64,000 nucleotides of DNA from CAMTUH01 sp947084935 (GCA_947084935.1 CAMTUH010000010.1:1-64000); one strand, 5' to 3'; numbered from the stretch's first letter, positions 51,489-61,663 are shown. The notes: generated by a model from the letters alone, not told the origin. Made by a program: numbers and translations.

Positions 51489-54400
51489 TTAAATCCATTA
51501 AATCTTTTCTTGAGATTTTTGAGAGCTTGTTTTCTTGGCTCAGTCATTCCTTGAAACAAAACACCAGCTCTTATTGTGAATTACAAACCGCCGACAGTGA
51601 GACGGTTCTCGTTGCGCACGACGGATCGTTGGTGTCCGTTCTGCGTTTGCGCGGAGTGACCTCTCTGATTGGAAAAGAGGAATTCAATCACGTGCAAAAC
51701 GGTTTGCAGCAGTCGCTACAAACTGTCATGTCGCAGCCCGGTCATGTGATTCAAGTCTATTTCAGTTACAACAAAGACGAAGCGCACGGAGAGATCAGTG
51801 AAATTCTCACGCCAGCCACTGAAACGGCAAAACGATTGGGATTGAATTTAGACGATTTGTTTAAAGAACGCATTAATTATTTAACCGGCTATTGTGCGCA
51901 CGAAGAAGTCTACGTGGTTTTGTGGACGCGGTTAAAATCATTGACGAGTGAACAGACCAAGCGTGCGCAAAAAGACAAGCGTAAAACTATTAAGAAGCAA
52001 AACATACCGCCGTTTAAATCCACGCAAAATTTAATTGCTGCGATTCCTGATCTGCGTGAAAATCACGACTCTTTTGTTCGCTCCGTGATGAGCGATTTTA
52101 ATAACTATGGCCTGGTGACTGAATTGCTTAAAGTGCACGAGGCGGTTTACGTGATGCGAAAAAGCGCCGATCCCGAATTCACCGCCCGCGAGTGGCGGCC
52201 GTCCTTGCCCGGCGATAAAATTACGATTAAAACAACGAAAGAATTTACGGGGGAGATTTCCGATATTTTATGGCCGTCGTTAGCCAGGCAAATTTTACCG
52301 CGCGACGCGGAAAATCTTAATTTGCGAACGGCGCGCGTGGGCGATCGTATTTTTGCAACGGTTTTTATTAATTTATTTCCAAAAGACATTCAAACTTTTG
52401 TGCGTTTGTTTTCACGCACTTTGCAGACCCAAATTCCGTGGCGAATTTCATTTTTATTTGAAAGCGATGGTCTTGCGGGAACGGCAATTCGTAAGGCGCT
52501 TTCGTCCGTGCTGAGCGTCACGTCTGCACAGAATCGATTGATCCACGATTCGCTCAATTTATTAAATTATATCAAATTAAATACCGACGACGCCGTAGTG
52601 AAATTACGCGTTTCAGCAGCCACGTGGGCCCCAGAGGGAGATGTTCGTCTGCTGCGTGCGCGTGCATCGATGTTGGCGAAAGCGATTGAAGGTTGGGGTT
52701 CCTGCGACGTATCTGAAATTTCAGGAGATGCGTATGAAGGCGTGGTGTCTACCATGGTTGGCGTGTCGGGTACCAGTGTAGCGTCTTCGTCCATTGCTCC
52801 GCTGTCGAGTGTGTTGCACATGTTACCGTTATTTCGTCCGGCTTCACCGTGGCAGCACGGCGCCATTTTGTTCCGTTCGCCCGATGGGAAACCGTGGCCG
52901 TATCACCCAGGTTCGCACCATCAAACGACATGGATTGATTTATTTTACGCGCGTCCGGGTTCGGGTAAGTCCGTATTGTCCAACGCGATTAATTTAGCAG
53001 TATGCCTGTCGTCTGGAATTCAGCGATTGCCGCGTATTTCCATCATCGACATCGGCCCTTCAAGCAGCGGGCTTATTTTATTATTGAAAGACGCATTGCC
53101 TGCCGATAAAAAACATTTGGTGGCTTATCATCGTCTGCGCATGCGTTCCGATTACGCAATTAATCCGTTTGACACTCAATTAGGTTGTCGGTATCCAACC
53201 CCGCAAGAGCGCGCTTTTTTAGTGAATTTCTTAAGTTTGTTGGCGACGCCCATTGGTTCGGATAAAGCGTACGATGGCGTTGCCGATATGTCCGGTTTGA
53301 TCGTCGATGAGCTTTATAAAAGTAAGGCAGACGACGGAAATCCTAATATTTATGCGCCGGGCCTCGAAGAAGGCATCGACGGAATTTTAGAAGAAGTGGG
53401 TTTTGTTCGAGACGCACAAACCACGTGGTGGGAAATCACCGATGCTTTATTTATGGCGGGATTTGTGCACGAAGCCCTATTGGCACAACGGTATGCAGCG
53501 CCGGTGTTGGCGGACGTAGCGGCCATTTGTCGATTGCCCGCGATTCAGGATTTATACGGAAAAATTACCGCGCCGACGGGTGAATCGTTAATGAATGCTT
53601 TTGCGCGTATGATTTCGAGCGCCGTGCGAGAATATCCGATTATTTCGCAAGTCACGCGTTTTGATTTGGGCGATGCGCGCGTGGTGGCACTGGATTTAGA
53701 TGAAGTCGCTCGAAGTGGTGGAGATGCGGCCAATCGTCAAACGGCCGTCATGTACATGCTCGCGCGTTACGTTTTGGCGCGCCATTATTTTCTGACGGAA
53801 GATAACGTGTCGGATATGCCCGAGGCGTATCGTCGCTATCATCAAGGTCGAATCGCTGAAATCCGCGAAGATCCCAAGCGCATTGTCTGCGATGAATTCC
53901 ACCGCACCGCAAAAGCACAAGCCGTTCGTGATCAAGTCATTCAAGACATGCGAGAAGGAAGAAAGTGGAAAGTGCAAATAGCTTTGTTGTCGCAATCGCT
54001 GGATGATTTTGATGACATCATGGTGGAGTTCGCAACGTCGGTATTTATTATGGATGCCGGTCCCGAACAAGCGATTCGCAAAACCGCTGAGATTTTTGGG
54101 TTATCGAGCACGGCTGAAAGCGCACTGAAAACGCGCGTGCACGGTCCTCGTGAGGGAGGTGCGACGTTCTTAGCGCAATTTGCGACGAAACACGGATTGA
54201 ATACACAATTATTGACAGCTACTTTAGGACCTGTTGAATTGTGGGCTCTGAGTACGACGGCCGAAGACGTCAATATTCGCAATCACCTGTATAAAAAAAT
54301 TGGGCCTGCCGAAGCACGCCGCGTTTTATCGGCTCGCTTCCCTTCTGGTACTGCTGCGAAAATGCTGGAAGACCGCTACGCGGAATACAAAGAAGAAGGC

Positions 54401-54499
54401 CGCGTGGTGGATGAAGAAGCAAAGAATGGCGTGCTGCAAGGGCTGGTTGACGAGATCTTAACCGAATATTATTCAGAAAATGCCGAAGCCGTTGCGTAG
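51485..54499 (+). CDS. icmB: Dot/Icm VirB4-like ATPase IcmB/DotO
   Basis: 1004-residue cytoplasmic ATPase at the base of the channel, partner of DotB. Walker A ARPGSGKSVLSNAI lies at about residue 495, Walker B IVCDEFHRTAKA at about 800. Length matches Legionella DotO (about 1009). It ends the icmDJB unit; icmF and dotU, which follow in Legionella, are not in this window. Confidence 0.96.
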   Translation: MIKSIKSFLEIFESLFSWLSHSLKQNTSSYCELQTADSETVLVAHDGSLVSVLRLRGVTSLIGKEEFNHVQNGLQQSLQTVMSQPGHVIQVYFSYNKDEAHGEISEILTPATETAKRLGLNLDDLFKERINYLTGYCAHEEVYVVLWTRLKSLTSEQTKRAQKDKRKTIKKQNIPPFKSTQNLIAAIPDLRENHDSFVRSVMSDFNNYGLVTELLKVHEAVYVMRKSADPEFTAREWRPSLPGDKITIKTTKEFTGEISDILWPSLARQILPRDAENLNLRTARVGDRIFATVFINLFPKDIQTFVRLFSRTLQTQIPWRISFLFESDGLAGTAIRKALSSVLSVTSAQNRLIHDSLNLLNYIKLNTDDAVVKLRVSAATWAPEGDVRLLRARASMLAKAIEGWGSCDVSEISGDAYEGVVSTMVGVSGTSVASSSIAPLSSVLHMLPLFRPASPWQHGAILFRSPDGKPWPYHPGSHHQTTWIDLFYARPGSGKSVLSNAINLAVCLSSGIQRLPRISIIDIGPSSSGLILLLKDALPADKKHLVAYHRLRMRSDYAINPFDTQLGCRYPTPQERAFLVNFLSLLATPIGSDKAYDGVADMSGLIVDELYKSKADDGNPNIYAPGLEEGIDGILEEVGFVRDAQTTWWEITDALFMAGFVHEALLAQRYAAPVLADVAAICRLPAIQDLYGKITAPTGESLMNAFARMISSAVREYPIISQVTRFDLGDARVVALDLDEVARSGGDAANRQTAVMYMLARYVLARHYFLTEDNVSDMPEAYRRYHQGRIAEIREDPKRIVCDEFHRTAKAQAVRDQVIQDMREGRKWKVQIALLSQSLDDFDDIMVEFATSVFIMDAGPEQAIRKTAEIFGLSSTAESALKTRVHGPREGGATFLAQFATKHGLNTQLLTATLGPVELWALSTTAEDVNIRNHLYKKIGPAEARRVLSARFPSGTAAKMLEDRYAEYKEEGRVVDEEAKNGVLQGLVDEILTEYYSENAEAVA

Positions 54500-54522
54500 A
54501 AATTTAAACTGGGAGAAATATC

Positions 54523-54645
54523 ATGTCAAGAGCAAGTAATGAGTATCAAGAATTATTAACGGAAAGAACTTCGTCTCAAACTCAAGATAGAAAAAGAACT
54601 GTCAGTGATCAGCTTAAGTCAATGTTGAACTACTTCAAAAAATAG
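54523..54645 (+). CDS. Small 40-aa protein after icmB
   Basis: MSRASNEYQELLTERTSSQT followed by a basic helix and ending in MLNYFKK. GGGAG lies seven bases before ATG 54523, a strong site, and the gene follows icmB by 23 bases, so it is probably co-transcribed with the secretion operon. No family recognised. Charged and helical; it may be a small adaptor. Alternatively it is a chance frame. Confidence 0.5.
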   Translation: MSRASNEYQELLTERTSSQTQDRKRTVSDQLKSMLNYFKK

Positions 54646-54703
54646 CGAGGGTGTCGTATAGTAAACAGACCCCTCTTATGGATATTAAAAAACAGGAGTT
54701 GGG

Positions 54704-56416
54704 ATGTCGTACAAAATTATTCGCGATCGTGCAGGACGCATTGAGCACATTGAAACCTCATTCACGGGTCGGGATTTATTGAGTACACCCTTATTAAATA
54801 AGGGAACCGCGTTTACTGAAGAAGAACGTAAGACGTTTAAATTATTGGGGTGGTTACCCGAACGCATTGAAACATTGGAGCATCAGGCTTCCCGCGCGTA
54901 TGCTCAATTCTCCGAAAAAAAGACTAATCTTGGAAAAAGCGTTTATCTGAACAGTTTGTTTGATACCAACGGAACCGTGTTTTATCGCTTAGTGAGCGAT
55001 CACATCATCGAGATGCTTCCCATTATTTATACGCCCACCGTGGGCGAAGCCGTCGAAAAATACAGCTTGGAATTGCGCCGTTCTCGGGGATTATTCGTCA
55101 GTTACCCAAACCAAGACCACATGGATGTTCTTTTAGAAAATCGGGCCCTCAAAGAGGTGGATATTATTTTAGTAACGGACGGGGAAGGTGTTTTGGGCAT
55201 TGGTGATCAAGGCGTTGGGGGCATGGACATTGCGATCGCGAAGCTCATGGTGTACACCTTGTGCGCGGGCATTAATCCGGGGCGTGTTTTACCGATTCAA
55301 CTCGACGTGGGGACTAATAATGAAGCACTCTTAAAAGATCCGATGTATTTGGGTTGGCGCCACGAACGAATTTCGGGCCAAGCGTACGACGATTTTATCG
55401 ACAAATTTGTCACGACCGTTCAGAAAAAATTTCCGAACGCTTATTTGCACTGGGAAGATTTTGGGCGTGAAAACGCACGCAAAAATCTCAATCGATACCG
55501 CGATAAAATGGCGACTTTTAACGATGACATGCAAGGCACGGGAGCAACGGCGCTGGCTTGCATTTTGGCGGGGGTGAAGGCTACTAACACGCACTTGAGC
55601 GATCATCGTATCGCGATTTTGGGTGCGGGAACCGCGGGCGCTGGGATTGCCGATCAAATACACGACGCGATGGTGCTGCAGGGTTTGTCAGAAGAAGAAG
55701 CGCGGAAACGCTTTTGGTTGGTGGATCGTCAGGGATTGTTGACGACAGCCACGCCGGATTTAGCTTCTTTTCAGAAGCCGTACGTACGTGATTTATCGGA
55801 AATTCAATCGTGGTCGCTGGACGACAAAAATAAAATCTCTTTTTATGAAGTCGTAAAAAATGCAAGGCCCACCATTATTATTGGGTGTTCGACCGTTCAC
55901 GGCGCATTCGATGAACGCATTGTGAAAATAATGACACGAAATACTCCTCAGCCGTTGATATTTCCTTTATCTAATCCGACCTCAAAATCGGAAGCGCAAC
56001 CTGACGACGTTTATCGTTGGTCGGACGGAAAAGCCCTGGTGGCCACTGGAAGTCCGTTTGCGCCTGTTCAGTGGAAGGGAAAAAGTATTGCCATTACGCA
56101 AGCCAATAATGCCTATGTGTTTCCTGGTTTAGGATTGGGCGTGGTCGCCGGGAAAGTTAAACGAGTGACCGACGCCATGTTGCAGGTGGTGGCTGATACG
56201 TTAAGTGATTACGCCCCCGCGATGCACGATAAATCGGCCCCCTTGCTGCCGAGTCTGAATGGCATTCGTGAGATCAGCAAACAACTCGCTTTATCGGTGA
56301 TGCAACAAGCGCGAAAAGAAGGATTGCTTGGAATTGCAGACGATGCGGATTTTACGCAAGAGATTAATCGAGTATTTTGGGAGCCCAACTACTATCCCTA
56401 TAAAAAATTATCTTAA
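54704..56416 (+). CDS. maeA: NAD-dependent malic enzyme
   Basis: 570-residue oxaloacetate-decarboxylating malate dehydrogenase producing pyruvate and NADH. Family motifs: YTPTVGEAVEKYS, TDGEGVLGIGDQGVGGM, FNDDMQGTGATALA and the NAD fold ILGAGTAGAGIADQI, then FPLSNPTSKSEA. It suits a bacterium living on amino and organic acids. It ends tail-to-tail with a 49-aa minus-strand gene. Confidence 0.95.
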   Translation: MSYKIIRDRAGRIEHIETSFTGRDLLSTPLLNKGTAFTEEERKTFKLLGWLPERIETLEHQASRAYAQFSEKKTNLGKSVYLNSLFDTNGTVFYRLVSDHIIEMLPIIYTPTVGEAVEKYSLELRRSRGLFVSYPNQDHMDVLLENRALKEVDIILVTDGEGVLGIGDQGVGGMDIAIAKLMVYTLCAGINPGRVLPIQLDVGTNNEALLKDPMYLGWRHERISGQAYDDFIDKFVTTVQKKFPNAYLHWEDFGRENARKNLNRYRDKMATFNDDMQGTGATALACILAGVKATNTHLSDHRIAILGAGTAGAGIADQIHDAMVLQGLSEEEARKRFWLVDRQGLLTTATPDLASFQKPYVRDLSEIQSWSLDDKNKISFYEVVKNARPTIIIGCSTVHGAFDERIVKIMTRNTPQPLIFPLSNPTSKSEAQPDDVYRWSDGKALVATGSPFAPVQWKGKSIAITQANNAYVFPGLGLGVVAGKVKRVTDAMLQVVADTLSDYAPAMHDKSAPLLPSLNGIREISKQLALSVMQQARKEGLLGIADDADFTQEINRVFWEPNYYPYKKLS

Positions 56417-56562
56417 CGCGCGTCTTGTTGTGAGCACGGATTCCACTCGACGTGTTGCTCGGCAAGCCAGGCGTCGTAGATTGCTTTGGCGGCTGGAAAG
56501 TCATCGGCCCTTAAGTAACCCAGTACCCGTTGTTTGATTGGGTCCGGCAATTCATTGTACAT
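56413..56562 (-). CDS. Small 49-aa protein
   Basis: MYNELPDPIKQRVLGYLRAD and on to HVEWNPCSQQDAR. It has GAGGAAA three bases before ATG (56562) on the minus strand. The frame overlaps the malic enzyme stop by four bases. Amphipathic helix 8-34; no family recognised. The strong ribosome site and protein-like composition argue for a real gene. Confidence 0.6.
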   Translation of the reverse strand: MYNELPDPIKQRVLGYLRADDFPAAKAIYDAWLAEQHVEWNPCSQQDAR

Positions 56563-56700
56563 GGTTTTCCTCGGTCTTTGCGCATTTTTCGAACTAACGC
56601 AAATATACTCAGCCTGATGGTCGGGAGGGAATGGCGAATTTCTTACAATAGTGCGAGCTATTTCTGATTTTGGGAAAAATCAGGGTTTCTTAATTTATTT

Positions 56701-58992
56701 TTAAGTTTTCCCAGAAGGTTTTTCCGGCCAACTTTTGATGTAAATATCCTGTTGTGGAAAGGCAATGGTGATGTGGTTTTGGCGGAATTCGCGGTCAATC
56801 GCAAAGTTGAGGTCGCTGTGCACTTGAAACTTTAAATTCACGTCACGGATGATGCACCACAGCTCAAAGTTAAGGCTGCTTTCTCCAAACCCACGAAATA
56901 ATACGGCGGGCCCCGGATGTTCTTTGTCAACCTCGGGATGCGCGTGCGCTACTTCCAGTAAGATTTTCCTTACGGTATCTACATCACTTCCATAAGCTAC
57001 GCCAACGGCTACTTCAATCCGCCAAAAGGTGTCACGGAACATAAAATTAGTTACTTGTTTTGAAATTAATTCATAGTTAGGAATAATGACATCGGAATGT
57101 TTCAAAGTAGAAATTTGTGTGGAACGAATACGAATTTTTTTAACAAATCCCTCAGTGTCACCGACGGTAATGCGATCGCCGGGTTTAATCGGGCGTTCCG
57201 TTAATAAAATAATTCCGGAAATAAAGTTAGCGACGATATCGCGTAATCCAAATCCAATACCGACGGATAACGCGCCGGCGATGACGGCTAATCCGGTAAA
57301 ACTAACGCCCGCGATCAACAGCGCAAATAACAGAGAGGCAGCGAATCCAATATAACCGACGATTGAACCAAAGGCCAGTGTGGCTCCTTCATCCATTTTC
57401 ATACTGGGATGCCGGAAAATAAAAGCGCGGAGCCACCGGGTAAATAAGACAAATACGGTGAAAATGGTGAGAGCAATCATAATTTTTGAAGGGACAACGA
57501 TGCTTTTACCGATGGTAAAACCTTCCGTGAGGTATCGAATTAATCCGTGCAGTTCGTGTCTGGGTAAACCCCAGGTGTCGAGCAGCAGCAAAATCAAAAT
57601 GCTTAACGCAAGAACAAAGATTACCCACCGAATACACAACAGTTCGGGTAATGATCTCCGTCGTGATAGGCCGAGATAATTGCGAAAACTCTTTTGCCAT
57701 TCGTATTCATTGTCAGCGAGAAGATCGATGAAATAAGTAAGCAATTTGTAGGCAAACCAGGTGGCGGTGAGATAAATAAAAGAGAGTGCAATGCCAATTA
57801 ATAAAAATACCGACAATCCTTGATAGCCAATCCAATCTGCAACGACGATAGCAATAAATGCAGCGCTGAGCACGATGCTGAATAGAATTCGCCACGGTCG
57901 GTAGAATTTAAATCGCGGGATGTCGTTGAGTAACCAGATAATCGCAATCAAGTTGAATGTCAGCACGGTGATGTAAATGGTGCGCAGCGCGCGATAGAGA
58001 TCTTCGGGAATAATTTTATAGTGAAACAAAACGGTGAAGAGATATCCAATGAATAACAATACGCCGAACGTTATTATTCGTCGTTTGAACGACAGGGATA
58101 TTTCTTTGGGAAGCGATAGGAGCCCTGGAGTTGGTTTGGGCGGAGAAAATAGTATCCGTGTCAGCATGACAAATAGAAGGAGAGCAGTTATTCCATAAAT
58201 CAGTAGCCCGATAAGCGGAACGGTTGTCGCGTCTCGATAAAGAATGGCGACGTAAATCGACAAGAATGCGAACAGTAAAAATGGAATGCTGTATTTGACG
58301 AACACGCCGATTAGCGCTTGCACGAGTCGATCGCCAAAGGAAGGCTCTTTTTTCGATTTAAGCAGAGGTTTTATGGTTCTTGAAATCCACAGGCCGCCCA
58401 GAATTGCAATAGTCGCGAAAATAAACAGAAAAATCACAGCAAGTGTGCTAAAAAACGAGAGACCGCTCTGCGCAAAAAATTGAGTGGTATCAAAAGTCTG
58501 ATAAAACGATGGCAGGTTTTTAAATCCGGTAATCAGATTCGCGAAAAAATGCGGTTCTTTTTTGATGAGTTTTGTTGTGGTGAGTTTTTGCGTGGCAGTT
58601 TTGAATGCGAGAATAGCCTCGTCGGCGCGGTGTACGAATAGCTGGCAACGGGATCTCTGCTGAGTCAAGGTAGATTTTTTCTTAATTAAATACCGTTGGG
58701 TTTCGGTGGACGTTGCGGTTCTTGCATTGGCTTCTTGTGGAGCCAGTTCTTCATTAATCGTATTGATTTCGGAGGTAGTTTGTGCGACGCAAACCTTCGC
58801 TTTGTTGAGCAGTGCGGTTAACGTGTCAATCGACTTTTCTAAATTATTAACATTTACATTCTGCACTGAGAGTTCAATGCTGATTTTATCCAGAGTTTTA
58901 TGCGCGGCGTTTGCGTCGAAGGGTTCTTGAGCTACGGTGCAGGTTAAAACCGTGAACAGAAATCCAATAATAAATATCCCTATTTTTTTCAT
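56701..58992 (-). CDS. Mechanosensitive channel of the MscS/MscK family
   Basis: 763 residues from ATG 58992 with a signal peptide (to about residue 22), a periplasmic coiled-coil domain (to about 175), about 10 membrane segments and a C-terminal MscS domain (ALSVGIGFGLRDIVANFISGIILLTERPIKPGDRI is diagnostic). It opens under hypo-osmotic stress. AAGGA lies just upstream in the rimK end, so it is in the rimB-rimK operon. No K+-efflux signature distinguishes MscK from YbdG-like types. Confidence 0.9.
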   Translation of the reverse strand: MKKIGIFIIGFLFTVLTCTVAQEPFDANAAHKTLDKISIELSVQNVNVNNLEKSIDTLTALLNKAKVCVAQTTSEINTINEELAPQEANARTATSTETQRYLIKKKSTLTQQRSRCQLFVHRADEAILAFKTATQKLTTTKLIKKEPHFFANLITGFKNLPSFYQTFDTTQFFAQSGLSFFSTLAVIFLFIFATIAILGGLWISRTIKPLLKSKKEPSFGDRLVQALIGVFVKYSIPFLLFAFLSIYVAILYRDATTVPLIGLLIYGITALLLFVMLTRILFSPPKPTPGLLSLPKEISLSFKRRIITFGVLLFIGYLFTVLFHYKIIPEDLYRALRTIYITVLTFNLIAIIWLLNDIPRFKFYRPWRILFSIVLSAAFIAIVVADWIGYQGLSVFLLIGIALSFIYLTATWFAYKLLTYFIDLLADNEYEWQKSFRNYLGLSRRRSLPELLCIRWVIFVLALSILILLLLDTWGLPRHELHGLIRYLTEGFTIGKSIVVPSKIMIALTIFTVFVLFTRWLRAFIFRHPSMKMDEGATLAFGSIVGYIGFAASLLFALLIAGVSFTGLAVIAGALSVGIGFGLRDIVANFISGIILLTERPIKPGDRITVGDTEGFVKKIRIRSTQISTLKHSDVIIPNYELISKQVTNFMFRDTFWRIEVAVGVAYGSDVDTVRKILLEVAHAHPEVDKEHPGPAVLFRGFGESSLNFELWCIIRDVNLKFQVHSDLNFAIDREFRQNHITIAFPQQDIYIKSWPEKPSGKT

Positions 58993-58996
58993 GAAT

Positions 58997-59896
58997 TTAT
59001 CCTTGGTAACGGTTTGAAACCGGTTTTGCGTGTTTCTCAATAAATTCAATCACCAAATCGGCGATGTCTTTGTTGGTGTTTTTTTCGATGCCTTCCAAAC
59101 CCGGTGACGAGTTAACTTCAATGACTAACGCGCCGCGTTTTGAGCGTAACAAATCAACTCCCGCGACATTGAGCCCCATCACTTTAACGGCACGAATGGC
59201 AATCTCACGTTCTTCTTTCGTTATTTTAATTACTTTTGCCGATCCACCGCGATGCACGTTAGATCGAAAATCTCCAGGGCGTGCTTCACGCTGCATGGCT
59301 GCTACGACTTTATTACCAATGACGAAGCAGCGAATGTCTCGTCCTTTACTTTCTTCTATAAATTCTTGCACCACGATATTCGCTTTTAAACCGAGAAATG
59401 CCTGGATAACACTTTCCGCAGCTTTTTTTGTCTCTGCTAGTACAACACCGATTCCTTGAGTGCCTTCGATCAGTTTAATAATAACCGGTGCGCCACCTAC
59501 CATTGTGGTGAGATCATCGATATCATCGGGTGAGTGCGCAAATCCCGTAGTGGGCAGATTAAAGCCCTTTCGAGCGAGTAATTGCATCGCGCGAAATTTA
59601 TCGCGCGAGCGGGTGATGGCTATCGATGAATTCAAGGAAAAAACGCCCATCATTTCGAATTGCCGAACAACGGCTGCTCCGTAAAAAGTAATGGATGAAC
59701 CAATTCGAGGGATAACGGCATCGTATTTTGTTAATTCCTTTCCCATATAGTGAACGGAAGGTTTTTCAGAGCTCACGTTCATGTAGCAGCGCAAGGTATT
59801 GATGATTTTCACTTCGTGCCCACGATGTAAAGCCGCTTCTTTCAAGCGCTGCGTGGAATACAATTCTGGTTTCCGTGATAAAATGGCAATCTTCAC
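58997..59896 (-). CDS. rimK: Ribosomal protein S6 modification ligase RimK
   Basis: 299-residue ATP-grasp ligase that adds glutamates to the C-terminus of ribosomal protein S6 (and makes poly-alpha-glutamate in vitro). Visible: IPRIGSSITFYGAAVVRQFEMMG, KLIEGTQGIGVVLAE, and VNSSPGLEGIE (metal ligands). rimB lies immediately upstream, as in the Pseudomonas rim operon. Confidence 0.94.
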   Translation of the reverse strand: MKIAILSRKPELYSTQRLKEAALHRGHEVKIINTLRCYMNVSSEKPSVHYMGKELTKYDAVIPRIGSSITFYGAAVVRQFEMMGVFSLNSSIAITRSRDKFRAMQLLARKGFNLPTTGFAHSPDDIDDLTTMVGGAPVIIKLIEGTQGIGVVLAETKKAAESVIQAFLGLKANIVVQEFIEESKGRDIRCFVIGNKVVAAMQREARPGDFRSNVHRGGSAKVIKITKEEREIAIRAVKVMGLNVAGVDLLRSKRGALVIEVNSSPGLEGIEKNTNKDIADLVIEFIEKHAKPVSNRYQG

Positions 59897-59901
59897 AACT
59901 G

Positions 59902-60360
59902 TTACCTTTTATTATTTGTTGTCAAAAATGATTGATAAGGATTAACGAGAAAACGTCCTTTAATGGCGGAACGCCCCAACAACATTCGAAATCCCATTGT
60001 GTCGCGCTTAGTTAACGTTACTTCGATGGGCCACGCGGTGTTATTCATCATGAGCGCCGTTCGTATCACGTATCGTAACTCTTTGTGACCGCCCGAGTCC
60101 ATCACCCAGCGTTCGTCAATGACATCCGCTTCGCACTGCACGACAGTTTTTTCGTCTTTTTGAATGGGGTGTAACAGGAAGCGCGCACGTTGTTGTTTAT
60201 CTTGAGTGTATACTTCCAGAGAGAAAGCGTGCAGTGCCGACGTTCGAGCACCGCTGTCAATTTTTGCTTTAATACAAGTGATGCCGAGATCGGGAAGCGC
60301 GACCCATTCTCGCCACCCGATGATTTGTTTAGTGTATGTTCTAGATGGATTACGTTTCAT
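59902..60360 (-). CDS. rimB: RimB-type retropepsin-like protease
   Basis: 152 residues of the family often annotated as ATP-dependent zinc protease. The aspartic-protease-like IDSGARTSALHA (about residue 31) is clear, with MLLGRSAIKGRFLVNP near the C-terminus. In Pseudomonas RimB acts with RimK on ribosomal protein S6. It ends six bases before rimK. Confidence 0.85.
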   Translation of the reverse strand: MKRNPSRTYTKQIIGWREWVALPDLGITCIKAKIDSGARTSALHAFSLEVYTQDKQQRARFLLHPIQKDEKTVVQCEADVIDERWVMDSGGHKELRYVIRTALMMNNTAWPIEVTLTKRDTMGFRMLLGRSAIKGRFLVNPYQSFLTTNNKR

Positions 60361-60440
60361 TCCCGATTCCTTATCATCAATAATACAAGACCTTACGGAA
60401 TCCTGCCAATTAAGTGGAAGCGATAGTGCCCAGCACGGTA

Positions 60441-60470
60441 TTTACAATTGAGTGTAATGTGTATTAAATA
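60441..60470 (+). promoter_or_regulatory. Candidate promoter of the outer-membrane protein gene
   Basis: TTTACA (60441-60446), 18 bases, TAAATA (60465-60470). The leader to 60539 would be about 60 bases. A plausible but ordinary sigma-70 pair. Confidence 0.35.
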
Positions 60471-60538
60471 GCTGAGACTTAGGGAATGCGGTTCGAGGAA
60501 AGGAGAACAATTATTGTGATTAATAAACGGAGAAACTC

Positions 60539-61090
60539 ATGATTAAGCGATTAATTACAGCCAGTCTTGTTAGCCTTGCGACTTTGGGTACCGCTTTTGC
60601 GGATGAGCCTGCTAATTCGCAAACACCACTTAATGTTGGACCTTATGTGGGTGTCCACGGTGGTATAGCCATCCTGAGTAGCGATGGTTGGAACGTCGGT
60701 CCCGATGTAGGGGGTCAGGTCGGTTATAAAATAGGCAACGTTCGTGTAGAAGGAGCCTTCAGTTACTACAGCAACAGTACAGATTTTCTGGGGGACAACA
60801 TTGTTCTGCACATGACGACCTTGATGGCAAATGGTTATTACGATTTTAATTTTGGTTCCCGGGTTATCCCATTTGTGGGTGCGGGTATCGGTTGGCTCCA
60901 CGCCTGGTTGAGCGACTCAGTTGGTCTTGTTGTTCCAGATGATAATGAGTTCGCTTATCAAGGTATTGCGGGTTTGAATTTTCAGATTAATGACCGCCTG
61001 ACGTTCGGATTGAGTTACCACTATTTGGGTTGGTCCGATGGTGGTGGGCATCAGAATTTAGTCGAAGCCAGTTTAAATTACGCATTTTAG
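60539..61090 (+). CDS. Small outer-membrane beta-barrel protein
   Basis: 183 residues with a signal peptide (ending ATLGTAFAD) and alternating-residue strands typical of an eight-stranded OmpX/OmpA-like barrel. The C-terminus ends with aromatic Phe in LVEASLNYAF. CGGAG precedes ATG. A surface-exposed protein; the ligand is unknown. Confidence 0.85.
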   Translation: MIKRLITASLVSLATLGTAFADEPANSQTPLNVGPYVGVHGGIAILSSDGWNVGPDVGGQVGYKIGNVRVEGAFSYYSNSTDFLGDNIVLHMTTLMANGYYDFNFGSRVIPFVGAGIGWLHAWLSDSVGLVVPDDNEFAYQGIAGLNFQINDRLTFGLSYHYLGWSDGGGHQNLVEASLNYAF

Positions 61091-61103
61091 TGTTAGGGCG
61101 ATT

Positions 61104-61119
61104 TCCGCAGGGATGCGGA
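61104..61119 (+). terminator. Short stem-loop after the OMP gene
   Basis: TCCGCA/TGCGGA with loop GGGA, 14 bases after the stop. No U-run, so termination is uncertain. Confidence 0.3.
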
Positions 61120-61219
61120 TCTCTCCTCGATATCTTTAGTAAAATCAATCAATTGCTAATATTTTTCTGGGCCCCTGATGGTCTATAGTTATGGGAGTTT
61201 ATAAATTCAGGTAGGCTTC

Positions 61220-61663
61220 ATGCGTAAAATTAGCACCATGAGCGCATTAGGGTTGATTTTGGGAATATTAGCGAGTCCTGTCATGGGGCAGCAGGACAGC
61301 TATCATATCTCGGGCGGAGAATTATTAGACTACTGCAAAGATACGGCCGCGATGATGGAAAAGAAAGCATATAACGTGTCTAAATCCAGTTGGTGCATTG
61401 GGTTCGTTCAAGGAGCCGTAACGTCGCACCGATTTTACAGTGCGTTTTATGCCGTGCAAAATCCGCAGAATAAAAATTTATCGAATGAAGCATTAGGGAA
61501 AAAAGTCGAAGAAAATCAAGTATTCTGCGTGCCGACCTCGGTAACGTTAGGGCAGGTCGTGAAAGACGTGGTATCCTTTTTAGAAGCGAATCCCTCTTAT
61601 CAGAAAGAACAAGCCAGTATGGCTGTTGCGCGAGCGTTATATAAGACTTATCCCTGCAAATGA
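61220..61663 (+). CDS. Secreted Rap1a/Tai-like protein
   Basis: 147 residues with a signal peptide (to about MGQQ) and the pattern GGELLDYCKD ... WCIGFVQGAVTSH ... VFCVPTSVTLGQ ... YPCK of the Rap1a/Tai family. Four conserved Cys suggest disulfides. Rap1a in Serratia is a periplasmic immunity protein against a T6SS amidase; here there is no toxin or T6SS gene nearby, so another periplasmic role is likely. Confidence 0.8.
   Translation: MRKISTMSALGLILGILASPVMGQQDSYHISGGELLDYCKDTAAMMEKKAYNVSKSSWCIGFVQGAVTSHRFYSAFYAVQNPQNKNLSNEALGKKVEENQVFCVPTSVTLGQVVKDVVSFLEANPSYQKEQASMAVARALYKTYPCK

Noticed and set aside
61220..61663. Immunity protein of a type VI effector pair
   Set aside because: The fold matches Rap1a/Tai, but no effector amidase or T6SS gene is adjacent.
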